Assembly: GCA_025331435.1 (NCBI GenBank)
Contig: JAIWNI010000036.1
Span: forward strand, 62,001 to 126,000
Source of the DNA: Choanephora cucurbitarum
Lineage: Eukaryota; Mucoromycota; Mucoromycetes; Mucorales; Choanephoraceae
Length of the DNA stretch: 64,000 nucleotides
Reading direction: 5' to 3'
How positions within the stretch are numbered: position 1 is the first letter of the stretch; every line of letters starts with the position of its first letter. The notes under the pieces are model-generated. The model made no database searches. It was not told where the DNA came from and saw nothing but the letters and a program-made list of their open reading frames with translations. This document shows positions 12,101-23,395 of the stretch, one piece after another. A program made the position numbers and the translations under genes.

Positions 12101-15100
12101 TGATCTTTTCATTTTCTTCTTGCAAGCGTTCGAGCTCGGTTTGATGCTTCTGGTTCAAGGCTTTCAATTCACTCTCAAATTGCTGCTTGAGCTCTTGGAT
12201 TTCTTGAGTTGACTTCTCAACCGATTGGTTTTCCAACAACTGACGATCCTGCTGCAAGGTAGCATGATGCTTCTCCTCAAGCTCAGCAATAGCAGAAGCA
12301 TGTTTGCGAGACAACTCTTCTAAGTCCTGTTGATGCTTTTCTCTTGCGGCTTCATGCTCGAGTTCTCTCTGTACGACAGCTTCAAATTCAGCCTTGATCT
12401 TATCGTGGTCAGCCTTAAGCAAGCTCATCTCATCAAGATGACTGGATTGCAATGCTTTGATTTCAGCTTCAAACGTATCCTTCAGCTTCTGAACCTGTTC
12501 TTCATTCGTCTTTGTCTCTGAAAGATTCAATTCAGCTTGGTCACGGCTTTGCTGTAGTTGGGCAGCATGCTTCTCTTCAAGTTCTGTGATGGCGTCCGCA
12601 TGCTTTTGAGATAGCTCCTTCAACTCTTGCTCATGCTTTTCTCTTGCGGCTTCATATTCAAGTTCGCGCTGTGAGATAGCCTCAAATTCAGCCTTGACCT
12701 TTTCGTTTTCCTTGTGTAGGATCTCAAGCTCAGCTTGATGCTTATCACTCAACGTCTTCATCTCATCTTCAAACTGTTGCTTGAGTGCTTGCAATTCCTG
12801 ACTTTCGAGTTGTTGATGGTTCTGTTGTTGCTGAGTAGTGTGTTTTTCCTCAAGCTCAGCAATAGCAGTAGCATGCTTTGTGGTCAATGCTTCTAATGCT
12901 TGCTGATGCGTGGCCTCAAGAGACTCTCGCTCGCGATCACGTTGCAGAATATGTTCGCGCTTCAACTCATTCACCTTGGACTCATGTTCTGCTTCGAGGC
13001 GGCTCAATTCAGATTGGTGGACTGCCTTCAAGGCATCTTCCATATCTTTACGGATCGTTTCTAAATGACCATCACGTTCAGCCAAGATAGCCTCTAGCTT
13101 TTGTTCGTGTTCGAGAGCAAGGGCACTTTGCTTATCAATCTCAGACTTGAGATCAGACTCAAGGCGTTGCATTTGGCTCGTGTGGTGGCTTTGAAGTTGC
13201 TCAATAGCCTGTTTGTGGCTAGCTGACAATTGTTCAATCTTGAGTTCGAATTGTTCACGTACTTGCTTTTCTGTCTCAGAACGGGTGATGGATGATGTGT
13301 TGTTCTTCATTTCTTTCAGTGCTTCAGAGTGTGCTTCCACAAGCTCTTGGAGTTCTAGAGCATGGGCTGATTTTAACTCTTCGATGTCTTGTTTCAATAG
13401 ATCGTGTGACTGAGAGGATTGTTGTTGAAGTGCTTCGTGATGGGTAGACTCGAGTTCAGATAGTTTAGATTGGTAGTCAGCCTCAAGGCGTGTCTAATGT
13501 GTATATATTGGTTAACATGGTTGTCCTTCTGCCCATAGACCAGTTTTACTATGTTTCTCAACTACAAGACTCACTTTTTCAGATGCCTTTGTCTCTAACA
13601 ACATCTTTTCATGCTCTTCCTTCAAGGTAAGTATTTCTTGTTCTTGGGCTGTTTTGAGAGTTTCAATCTCTTTTTGAATACGCTCTTGTTGTTCATGAGA
13701 AGCTTGGATGACAGATTGATGTTCGGCCTTGGCGGCTTCCAATTCTTTTTCAAATTGTTCCCGACAAGTTTGCTAATTTAGTCAAGTCAGTCTTTGTGTT
13801 CCTGTCCCTTCCCCCACTTTTTTTTTTATAAATGCTTACTTCTGTATCAGCACGTAGTTTTTGAATTTCGTTTTCATCAATGGCTGCTTGAACTTGTTGA
13901 ATTTCGGATTGATGAAGATTTTGGATGTTCTCAAGCTCTTGTTGATGACTGGCTTTTAACAATTCAATTTCTTCCTATAAGCAAGAAAAAAAGATGATCC
14001 AGTTCAGCCACACACACACGCACACAAAAACCCTTTTCTGTTACCTTCAAAGCAACCGTTGCTTCTTCCAGTTGTTTTTGGAGTGCTGTAGTAACCTCTT
14101 CAAGCTGTTGAGCGGACTTTTCCTTTAGCTCAGCAATCTCCTTATCAAATTCAGTCTGAGAGTCCAATGAGAGTGATTCGAGCTCTTCGATTTTAGCTAA
14201 CAATTCTGCTTTTTGCTCCTCTACTGCTTTTTCCACATCTACATTGGGTGCCTGAACTTGTTCCAATGTTTCTTGAAGCTGCTTCAGTTGAGCTTCGTGT
14301 TCTTCCTTTAAGACTGCAATCTGATTAGCATGTTGCTCGTTAAGTTGATTGTTCAGGCTAGTCAATCTTGTTTGATGAGACTTGTGCATGTTCTATAAGC
14401 CATATACGATCAGATGTTGTCTCTCGCTAAAGTAGATCCAAACTTACCTGGATATCGTCACGCAATTCATCCACTTCTTTTCTCAAGCGAGCCATTTCAG
14501 CCTCCTTTTCTGTGATGCGGTTTGACAACTCTTGCTTTTCAGACTCCAACTTTTCCCTCAATTTTTCTGTGTTCTTTCTTAACGTTTCTTCAGCCTCCTC
14601 TTGTTCCTTTGTCAAACGTGCCTTTTCTTCCTCCAAAAGTTGAGTGGCCTCTTTTGATTTCTCTAAGGCTTCATCACGAGCCTTCTCAGCAAGCTCAACT
14701 TGCTCTTTAAGTTGTTTGATCTCTTCTTCGAGAATCTCTTGTTGTAACTGTTGCTCTTCGTTGATTGCATCTTGGTGTGGGTCCACAGTCTCACCATCTG
14801 CAGGAGTGGACTCTGAATTTTTGATACTCATCTCTGAATCCTCTGCTACCTTAGCTTCCAAATCCTCAGGGGTAGCTAAACCAGTTTCTATTTTGGCCAA
14901 TCTTTCCTTCAAAGCAACCAAGTCGGCTTCCTTGCTTTCGATCAAACTCTCCTTCTCAGCTAATAGGGTTTCCATTTCCTCATTCTATAGTTTCATACAA
15001 GAAGGCTGGTTAGCATGGTGTTGACATCATGACTCTCTCGCTTCTTTTAAATATCCTTGTCATCTGTCCTTAGTGCAAATAAAACAGTACCTTTGCTTTT

Positions 15101-15723
15101 ACAGTCTTTAGTTCTGCTAACAATTCAGCTGATTTTGTAGTGGATGCAGTTGCACTCTTGGCTGTTGTTGTGGATGCAGTAGCAGAGGCTCGGCCAGTTG
15201 AAGAGGCAATAGAGGATGTTCTGCGAGCAGGCGTAATGGATGCCTGAGCAGATGGACTACCAACAGTGCTTGTTCGTACTGAACGAGCGGTAGAAGCAGT
15301 GGGTGAAGTCGTTTTTCTAACCGTACTGGTTGTTGAACGAACAGAAGGCACGGTTGATTTTCGGGTGAGTGTTGGGGCAGGTGATGTAGATCCAGTAGAG
15401 GAGGCAACGGAAGCTCTACGGGATATTGATGATGCTGAGGATGCACCTGTCAACGAAGCTCGAGAAGGTGTAGCTGTCTTTGTGCCGAGTGCTGAAGGCG
15501 TTTTCGACGCACGGACTGACGAAGGACTAGCGGTACCGCTTGTGCGAGTAGTAGGAGAAGCTGGTGCTCTGGTAGCCGTTCCAGTTCCAGCTGTCTTTAC
15601 AGTAGGCGTCTTGGTAGGTCTTGCTGTGGAAGAGGTGGCAGCGGGCTTTTTGCTTGTACCTGCAAGACCAGCAGCTGCCAAGGAAGACATTCTAGTCCTG
15701 ACACTAGGTGGGCTATCAGTCAT
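9116..15723 (-). CDS. Giant coiled-coil protein with basic Ser/Thr-rich head, 12 exons
   Basis: Exons: 15723-15091, 14984-14448, 14392-14045, 13974-13840, 13772-13575, 13493-10731, 10658-10503, 10446-10060, 10002-9721, 9661-9374, 9319-9213 and 9158-9116, encoding 1958 aa. The first ~200 residues are basic, Ser/Thr/Ala/Pro rich and disordered, resembling microtubule-binding heads. The rest is almost continuous Glu/Gln/Lys/His-rich coiled coil. Between about 12,900 and 11,980 it contains tandem units of 91-100 aa, each opening with a KHAxAIAELEEKH-like motif. The last exon ends LIHQLQSEMHHIH. Ten of the 11 introns are phase 0, so most exons are whole numbers of codons. No CAP-Gly, motor or kinase domain is visible. 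A structural, golgin-like or cytoskeletal tether is plausible, but the function is not known from sequence. Confidence 0.88.
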
Positions 15724-18700
15724 TATGTTATCAAAACCAAAAGATAGTTTTTATATGTAGAAAAAGAAAAAAGAAAGGATAGTTTATGTGTGATTATGTA
15801 TATGAATATATCCTATGTATATGTAAATTTATGTATAAAATATACAAAAATTAAGAACAGAAGAGAAAGGAGCAAATAAAGAGAAAAAAAAAAGGGGGGG
15901 CCAAAAGTCTTAATAGCCTCGTAGACCTGTCTGATGATCAAAAAAAAAATTAAGACTACATGGAGATAGGTTACGCCAAAAAGCTGGCAATTGTTGAGCT
16001 TATTTATTGTCAGCCAAAATGAATTATGTTAGGTGGGACAATTGTAAGTAAGGTTTGTTTAGCTCAAAGCTTTTTAAAAAAGGTAATCTTGACGATTGGC
16101 TCATCACTTTTACTTAATTAAGAGCCATTTTAATTAGGTTGAGTAAAGACAAAAAGAAATGACTGCATCTCACTTTCATATGAATGAAAAGACTAAATTG
16201 TCTAATATTGCTTTGCTTAGGAACCTTCTGAGTCTTGTTTTTTTTTGGCTCATCACTTTACACTTGTTTAATTCAAAACGGAGAAGAGTACCTGCTTAAA
16301 CTGAGAGTGCATTTGAGAAATTTGAATTTCAGTCAAAACCTAAAATGAGTAACACTATTGACCAATAACAAAATTGGCCAAATATAGAATATGATATGTT
16401 CCAGTCTGCAGGTGATTTATTTGACAACATTTAGTAGCTAAAGGACTCAGCATATCTTCTCTACAGGGCACGTACCACTTTGCTTAGCATAGAGAGATGC
16501 AAAGAGAGAAAACCTGAATTGATAGAGGGTCACTCGGAGAGCTAATACCACGTCTAAAATTGAAGCGGAGGCAACGGCTATGGGTAAGTGCAAATTACAG
16601 CATATTTTGATCACTGCACGCAAGTCGTTTTCTTCTGTTAAGATCAGCACGCAAGCGTGAAAGTCCTTCTCTTTTGTTTGGTTCGAAAACCGGATCACGA
16701 TTCAGTGTACATCAAATCTTTTTGCTTGTTGCCTGAAGTTTCTTCTTTTGGAATCTCTGATTTCAACTCATGTGAGAACCTAAAGTCCAAAGAGATGTTA
16801 AATTCAAGGTTGCACATAACAATATTAAACATGTATCATCTAAATCAAGCAGGATGAAGGAAGACGAAAAAAAAAAAGAAATACGTGCGTGTTTATTTGT
16901 ATTGTAGAAAGAGGTCTGGAATTCAAGAGCGTGGTGGCAGATTTTCACTTGCATCAACATAACCATGCTCTTTTTGAAACAAGTGTATAAAAAAAGCAAG
17001 ACTTCTCTCATTTGTTTTCAGTAAGTGGCTACAATTAAATGAAATGTTTAAGATAGATAATGTTTGATTGCCTTCAGACTGTCCAAGCTTTTTTCCTGTT
17101 CCTCCCAAACAGAGTTGTACGAGGTTACACAGAATATGCCAAAAGAGGATTGTTTGTGAATGAAGAGTGTACCGCCTAATTAGGGTTGAGAAGTAGAACA
17201 TAAGAGAACATAGCTTGTCAAATATTCAGCAAGATGAACATGCGCTTTATGAGATTACAAAAATGGAGATTTAAGTTGAGGGCTGCAATATTCTCAGACG
17301 ATCAATGGCTGTCAATCTCTACTAGTCTAACCGTTGTATTCAAGAAGTCCTTTTGATATCTAGAAAAAGGTATAAAGCTGCTACCAATTATGACACTTTG
17401 ACAGCTGAATCAGAACTGCCTCTGGTTTCCAACTGCTGTAATTTTGTTTCTTTCCAAAAAAGAAGAAGCTTATTCAACGATAATAGCTATAACACAGGTT
17501 TTATAACCACTTACCACTCTGTATATTGTGTTGAAAAAAGGAAAACACTTTTTCTTTGTCAAACACTTGTTCAAAAGAAATCAACTTCAACTGGGAAAAT
17601 CTTCTTCTAAGTATCAAGAACCAAGACTTGCCCTAAGGTTTAGCTTTACTCAAAAATATAGAAATAAAAGGTTAGCTAGGATGAAAGCAGATCCGTATCT
17701 GTGACATCTGAAGTCTAGATGAACTCATTGGACTTTCTGTCTTTATCACCACTCTTGTTCCTAATTAGTAATGCCCTAACTTCATCGTGTTGCTCAGAAG
17801 GACATTTTCAACAAATGAAGAGTTTGATGGTGCTCGCTAGGCATATTTTTTTCTCCACTCAGATGATTGAAGCATCCTCATGTCTTCTCGTGAAATAACA
17901 AAGAGAACATAACAAGACGACCTTTAGCAAATTTTTAATAGCCAACAACAAATAGTTAAGCAATATCGATATAGATGTTTACCTCAATTAAAGCGATGCA
18001 ACCTTGCTTTCTACCATAAGGCTGCATAATGCTCAGAAAAACAAACAACTAACTGTAGATATGTAGAATATTAATTGAATCAGCTTTAAGCAAATCAAAC
18101 TACTAATTGTAGTCTATGATAATACGAAGAATTGATCATATAACAGAGTGGCAATCCTATTGCCACCATGAAGCTCACTAGGAAAGTTTTGAGAAGAAGC
18201 GTATTTTTGAATTGGAGCGCTGTTTGAAGGTTGTATCAATGCAAAGATTTGCATAAATCATGAATTTTGTAAATAAACTGATAAACTTTCTGTTGATACA
18301 GTCGATAAGTTTGTGATAGAAACAAACTGTTAGTAAAAAAAAAGAATCCAGAAAAGAAGAGATCGTAGATATCATTTCCTCATAGAGCCAACCAACCTGA
18401 TTTTCAAAAAGAAGAAGCTGTTGATGAGGGAATGACACATGTGTTTAAGAAGAGTAAGGCAATAAACCAAGAAAAGTTGTGTTAAAGTAAGCTGTTCTGC
18501 CGAGGACATTCTAATCTTTTGAACATAATAGTAGTGTATGCTTTAAGTATAAAGTAGGTCTTATTGTAAATTCAATTTCTTTTCGGCTACTCTAAGCCAT
18601 GATGAAATGAATTGCTCAGCAGATCATGCCAAGCAAAAGAAGGAGAGAAAAGACAAAGAAATTAAGTTCCAATTGAACTTGGCTGTTACTAGTGTCAACG

Positions 18701-19076
18701 TCATTATAGTTACTCAATAGATCTTGAGGAAATTGACAAAGTAGAAGCATAAAAGATTAAGAAGAGAAGCAAAACAACCTAGATGTCTACAGCAATGATT
18801 TTTTAACCATTCTCTTTACTTTTTTTTTCTATTCTTGGTCTTTATCAAAGTCCGAAGAGCTGCTTAAACGGAAGCCTCTGCTTATTCCTTTTGTTTCGGT
18901 CACTTCAATGTAGAAGCTTCTAGTGAGTAATTTTCAGAAATAGAGAAGGATTGATTCTGTGCTTCAAAGTATGAAATTAATTTGGTAGGCAACAAAATGA
19001 TTAAGGTTTCATTATTTTTAATAAATGGACATTTTCTTTTCATTTTTTTTTTAATTTTTTTCTCTAAGCATAATAT
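15724..19076. other. Intergenic region between two divergent genes
   Basis: These 3.35 kb lie between the starts of the coiled-coil gene (minus) and the EH-domain gene (plus), so they hold both promoters. I see no intact gene. The motif GGCTCATCACTTT occurs twice in the same orientation (about 16098 and 16247). A decayed copy of the Mcm10 5' end lies at about 16650-16860. The remaining ORFs are short, in mixed frames, and match nothing I recognise. Confidence 0.6.
16650..16860 (-). pseudogene. Decayed partial copy of the Mcm10 5' end
   Basis: Read on the plus strand, this stretch lines up with the Mcm10 locus at 24700-24990. Shared anchors include GGTTCGAAAACCGGATC against GATTCGAAAACCAGATC, a block matching the GGATCTCTGCTTTCAGCTCAT stretch of exon 2, and ATCATGTACCTTCTGAATCA against AACATGTATCATCTAAATCA at the start region. 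Counterparts of intron 1, and of intron 2 with its AAAACGA acceptor flank, are present, so this is a DNA-level duplicate rather than a retrocopy. The start codon is lost, the acidic repeat part of exon 2 is deleted, and similarity fades soon after the start of exon 3. It is not translatable as Mcm10. Confidence 0.7.
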
Positions 19077-20359
19077 ATGAACAAACTGAAAACTGTATTT
19101 CAACGCTCACAAAAGTTAAAGACAGAAGAAAGAAGACCGCAACAGTTTGTTAGTAAAAGACTGTCGACAACTTCTTCAACACCCACGACTCATCTTGGTC
19201 AGCAGCCCCCACCAGAGATTAGCTTGTCTGAATTATCAGAAATAGAAAGTGAAGCCTATCAGTCTTGGTGGAAGGATTTAGACCCATTCGATTTAGGGAT
19301 CATTGATAATCCCACTATACTTAAATTTCTCAATGGCTGTAGTTTGGCTGATGATAAACTAGAGCAAATTTTAGCATTATTTGAACCAGCAACCGAGGGA
19401 TTGAATAAGCTTCAATTCTTTGCTATGCTTCGTCTTATTGCCCATGCTCAAAATGGGCGCAAAATTAGCCGAGCACTTATCTATCTTGGAGGTAAAGAAA
19501 AGAAGAAAGAGAGAGAGGAAAAAAGGGAACGAGTATTCATGAAGTTGTGATAGCACCTATACCGCACTTCCATACCAACGCTATTGATGCTCTTATCAAG
19601 ACATTACCAACTGCAGAATATCATCCTTCAAGAAAGTCTTGGTGGGGACAAGACTTACAGACTGAACAACAACATCCTTACCCGGGCCCTTTCACAGCAC
19701 ATACACCCATACCAGACACAACACAATCTACTATAGATTATCATTTCGAACATACCGACCCATCCTTGAACAATACACTGGCAATACGGCCAGCATTAAA
19801 TAGTGCGCTTACGACGACAGCTACCATTACACCTGTTACACCAAACATTATTCAATTAGGAGAGAGACACCATACCCACTCACGGTCGAGATCGGCAGGT
19901 ACAGCGAGTGATTTTAGCCCTTATTCAAAGTCAGCAGAAGAAGAGTTACAGCAGTTGCAATCATCGAAATCCTCTTTATCTCTACATGAACTCAACACGG
20001 GCAAGACATTGCTACTGACACAGAAGTTTGTCTATCAATCGCCTTCTACAAGACATCAAGAACTTGCCTCTAATAATCCATTCTATCAATCAAATACTAA
20101 TCTTAATGATAACAATAAGAACGATGACTCTAATACAATAAGCCCATTTGACGATCATCATTGCAGCATGGATCCAATCAATCAAAAGCCCAACAATCAC
20201 GCTATACCGCCGCCCCCTGTTCCCAGTCAGTCCACTAAACCTGCATTCCCCAAGTATGCGCGAACCAACAACTATGTCAAGAGAAGTCAAAGCTCAGCTG
20301 CTGATCATTCGCATTCACATTCATACCAAAAACATCAAAGACATAGATCATTCTATTAA
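19077..20359 (+). CDS. EH-domain (EF-hand-like) protein with disordered C-terminus
   Basis: Two exons, 19077-19491 and 19554-20359, give 406 aa; the 62-bp intron is GTAAAG...ATAG. Residues ~55-140 form one EH/EF-hand-like domain (YQSWWKDLDPFDLGIIDNPTILKFL, then KLEQILALFEPATEGLNKLQF and ending near YLGAPIPHF). EH domains bind Asn-Pro-Phe peptides in endocytic and lipid-signalling adaptors. The remaining 250 residues are His, Ser, Thr, Asn and Pro rich and look disordered, with proline patches near IPPPPVP. There is no transmembrane segment or catalytic domain. It is most likely a cytoplasmic adaptor; the specific partner (Irs4/Tax4-type or Pan1-type) cannot be settled. It is convergent with the cyclin-like gene, with 381 bp between stop codons. 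Confidence 0.8.
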
Positions 20360-20740
20360 TCAATAAACCTATCCTTTCATAGTGCTAATTATACGCCTAA
20401 GGTACAGTTCATAAGCAGTAATTTGGATTGAAAAAATCAAGTATACTCTTTATTATTTATTTGCCTATAAGGCTAAATCAGGTCAAAGAAAATGTCAACA
20501 AAGAATGATCCTAATTACAACTAAATCCAAACAATTTCTATCTAAAGTTTTATTTGCAAGATATTGATAAAGAAAAAAAAGCAAGAGTCTCAAAATTAGA
20601 TTTGCTTTAAATAAACATCTCTTTACTGTCGTTTGAATAAATAAAATAATACAGGCTTTAAAGCAAGGGCTTTTTTTTTGTCTTCTCAAGGAAAATAGCA
20701 GCAGAGAGAGAGAGAGATGTGCTATAACAAACAAGGAAAC

Positions 20741-23057
20741 TCACCATTGGTCCATCATATGTTCAATTTGTCGTAAATGGAAATAAGTTCGAGCAAAATC
20801 AGAGCAACTGACAGATACATCCCACTCCAAATATCTTAAGAAAACTCTTTCAATAGTGTTGCTAACCATAATGTTTAGAATAATGCATTTCTGTTGTTGT
20901 CAAAAACAAATTTTAACTTACATGACATCTAGACTCAATTCTGGGAAGATCATGGCGAAATCAGCATTGAAGATAGCACAGTCATCCCACACTTTAACAG
21001 CTGTCAAAAGAGATGACATAATGATCATTCTCCAACTAAAGTCCCAAAGCTTTTGATCCGATATACTCAGCATACGTTGAACATAAACAAAGGTGATGAT
21101 AGCATGTTCGGAGGTAAGCTATAGATCAATCACGAATAAGTTCGATAGTCCAAACAATAGTAGCAAAATCAACATACCTCACCGCAATCAAACACATAAG
21201 CAAGTTGATCATAGATATCGTTCCATTCAGTCAAGGGCTCGGCATAATGCTGGTATTCAGAAAGGTCTGACATACTTGCACCATTTTCGTCAAATATGTC
21301 ATCACAATAAAACTCACTCATCTTATGATTATGCTTTACCATATTATAAAAAGCCCATGAGACACTATGTTGTTTTTAAATCAGCTAAAGTATATCATAG
21401 CAAACAAACCTAAACTACCTTTTCAATGTCTTTGCCACTTTGTCTCTGCTCTTCTGTTCTTCATGGAAGGATGCTTGCCATTTGAGATCATAGTCTTGAA
21501 TTTTAGAGTAGACAGACATAGACCTCTTGTAAGCCTTGATGTCTTCAATGTTCAATAACTTTTTGGATGATAGCTGTGGCGATACTCTGCCAATCACACT
21601 GTTGCGTCGAGAATCTTTTCCTACACATACATATGGAACAGCATCATTGATTCTATCCATATTGCCTTCTGTTCGACTAGCACGTATCATTTTATGCGAA
21701 GAGTCTACTTTAAGTTGCTGTTGTTGTCGCTGTTCTGCTGCAAAGTAATCTTGATACTCTTGCGATGTTTCCCATATATCATCCAAAAGTCGATTGAATT
21801 GTTGCGACTGAGTCGAGTCTTCGTCCCAGTAGAGTGTAGGCATTGCGCTATTTTGTTTGTCTTCTAGTTTCAATAAAGCTGTATGTCTGTTACTGTTGTC
21901 ATTGTTTTCTGATGTACTAAAATGACTATAGTTTTTTGTAAAAGTACCAAATTCAGAGTCACATAGCATATGGTTCATTTCTTGTGAAGGTGTTTCTGCT
22001 TCTTCATCATATCGACTGGTTTGAGCATCTGACATTGATTGCATATCATCCTCTTCATTTCCTAACGGTATTTGGCCTTCTTCCATGATAAAAGAACTAA
22101 AAGAGCGCTTCACATTCTATAAAGAAATGGGGATTTTAGTTCATTGTAAATGGGACTATGATCGTCTATTCATCTCTATTTAACTATTTGTACCTTGTGT
22201 AATAATGAAGGTCCCTCTGATTCTTGATGAGCAGATAGACCTTGTTGGACAGAGAATGTCTTTTTCAAATGATCGAGAGAATCTGTTCGGGCTTTTTTCC
22301 TAAATGCCTTCTTGACAGAATGTCCCAAATGAGTAAAGATACTAGAGAGACTACGACGAACAGGCTGGATATCTCTTGAATAATGTGATGTAGTATTGTT
22401 TGTCTCCGATGTTGAAGGGAGGCCTTCGCTTGTCTCTTCATCTGATAACGCAACGCCATCCATGTCTTCTCGAATTGAAATCGCTGAAAGCGGAGTAAGT
22501 GTTTCTTCTATAAAAGATGGTGAGGGTTGATCGGACACAAGGGAGGGAAGACAGGACAGATTGGCTTCATGTGTACCTTGAGCAGCGGTAGCTTGATATC
22601 TCTGTATTGCATTGCCTGTAACCTGGTCGCCTGTTAGCAGTCTTTCGGGTGAAGAAGAAGTTAATTGCCGCATTTTTTCAGCAGAAACAACATTGAGTAT
22701 CTCTGCCTGCTGGGAAAACGGTGTGATGGCTGACTTTGATCTAATCATAAAAGATCGTGTTGTCCATGAACGAAAGAAGGTAGGCTGACTTGGCTTAGCA
22801 ACAGGCTTCGATGAGTGTTTCGGCTGATTTGAGCGTGAGTGAGCAATCCAGACTGACATCATATTGAGCAACAATTGCTGTGCATCTTCAGGAAGGATTT
22901 GTTTGATTGAAGATTCAATGGTAGATGTTGCTTCTTCAAAAACCGAAATCAGTTCAGCAGGTATCATTGGAAAAGGCTGACAGTCTTCGCTTTCCTTATT
23001 GTCTATACGTTGTTCATTGCTAATAGCCGAAATAGTCTTTGAGCGTGTCAAAAACAT
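20741..23057 (-). CDS. Cyclin-Y-like protein with long disordered N-terminus, 5 exons
   Basis: Exons 23057-22194, 22116-21419, 21364-21178, 21118-20922 and 20861-20741 give 688 aa. The first ~480 residues are Ser, Thr, Gln and acidic rich without a fold I recognise. The cyclin box occupies about residues 584-685. It has FVYVQRMLSISDQ, then SSLLTAVKVWDD and IFNADFAMIFPEL, the KVWDD...NxDF pattern typical of cyclin Y-type proteins and distinct from classical mitotic cyclins, followed by LEWDVSVSCSDFARTYF. Such cyclins activate PCTAIRE/Pho85-type kinases. The stop (TGA, 20743-20741) directly follows a Trp codon and overlaps a GTGAGT donor-like hexamer. Splicing there could add a short tail, though no good downstream exon is visible. 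Confidence 0.82.
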
Positions 23058-23162
23058 GATGATATTCGGGTATAAATTTATATAGTGAAAAGAGATTGCT
23101 ACTGTCTTCTTGTTTGTTTATTTGTCAATCTAATACTTTGTTTAAAAAAAGGGGAGATGAAA

Positions 23163-23192
23163 AAGAAAGAAAGAAAGAAAGAAAGAAAGAGA
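23163..23192. repeat. AAAG microsatellite upstream of the cyclin-like gene
   Basis: About seven AAAG units sit in the 338-bp gap (23058-23395) between the Mcm10 stop and the cyclin-like start. Both genes are on the minus strand, so this purine-rich block is in the cyclin gene promoter or 5' leader. Nothing else stands out in the gap. Confidence 0.8.
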
Positions 23193-23395
23193 GATAGAGA
23201 AAGGAATGGACGATGAGAAAGATGTACAGATTTAAGAAAAAGATCGAAAGAGAAAGAAGCGCAAATTACAGTTTGAGAGTGAGTGAGTGGAAAAGAAAGT
23301 CTGTTTTTTTTTGCTAATGAAGAGAATGTTTATAATAGTTAATTGGAATTTTCTATTTTTTTTATGCAACATGATAATTCAGATTGTTTTGTGTA

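Noticed and set aside
15266..15760. 164-codon plus-strand ORF
   Set aside because: Antisense shadow of the Ser/Thr/Ala-rich first exon of the coiled-coil gene; its valine and glutamate bias mirrors that exon.
18178..18438. 86-codon minus-strand frame in the 15.7-19 kb gap
   Set aside because: Isolated, no start context or homology; adjacent frames are disrupted.
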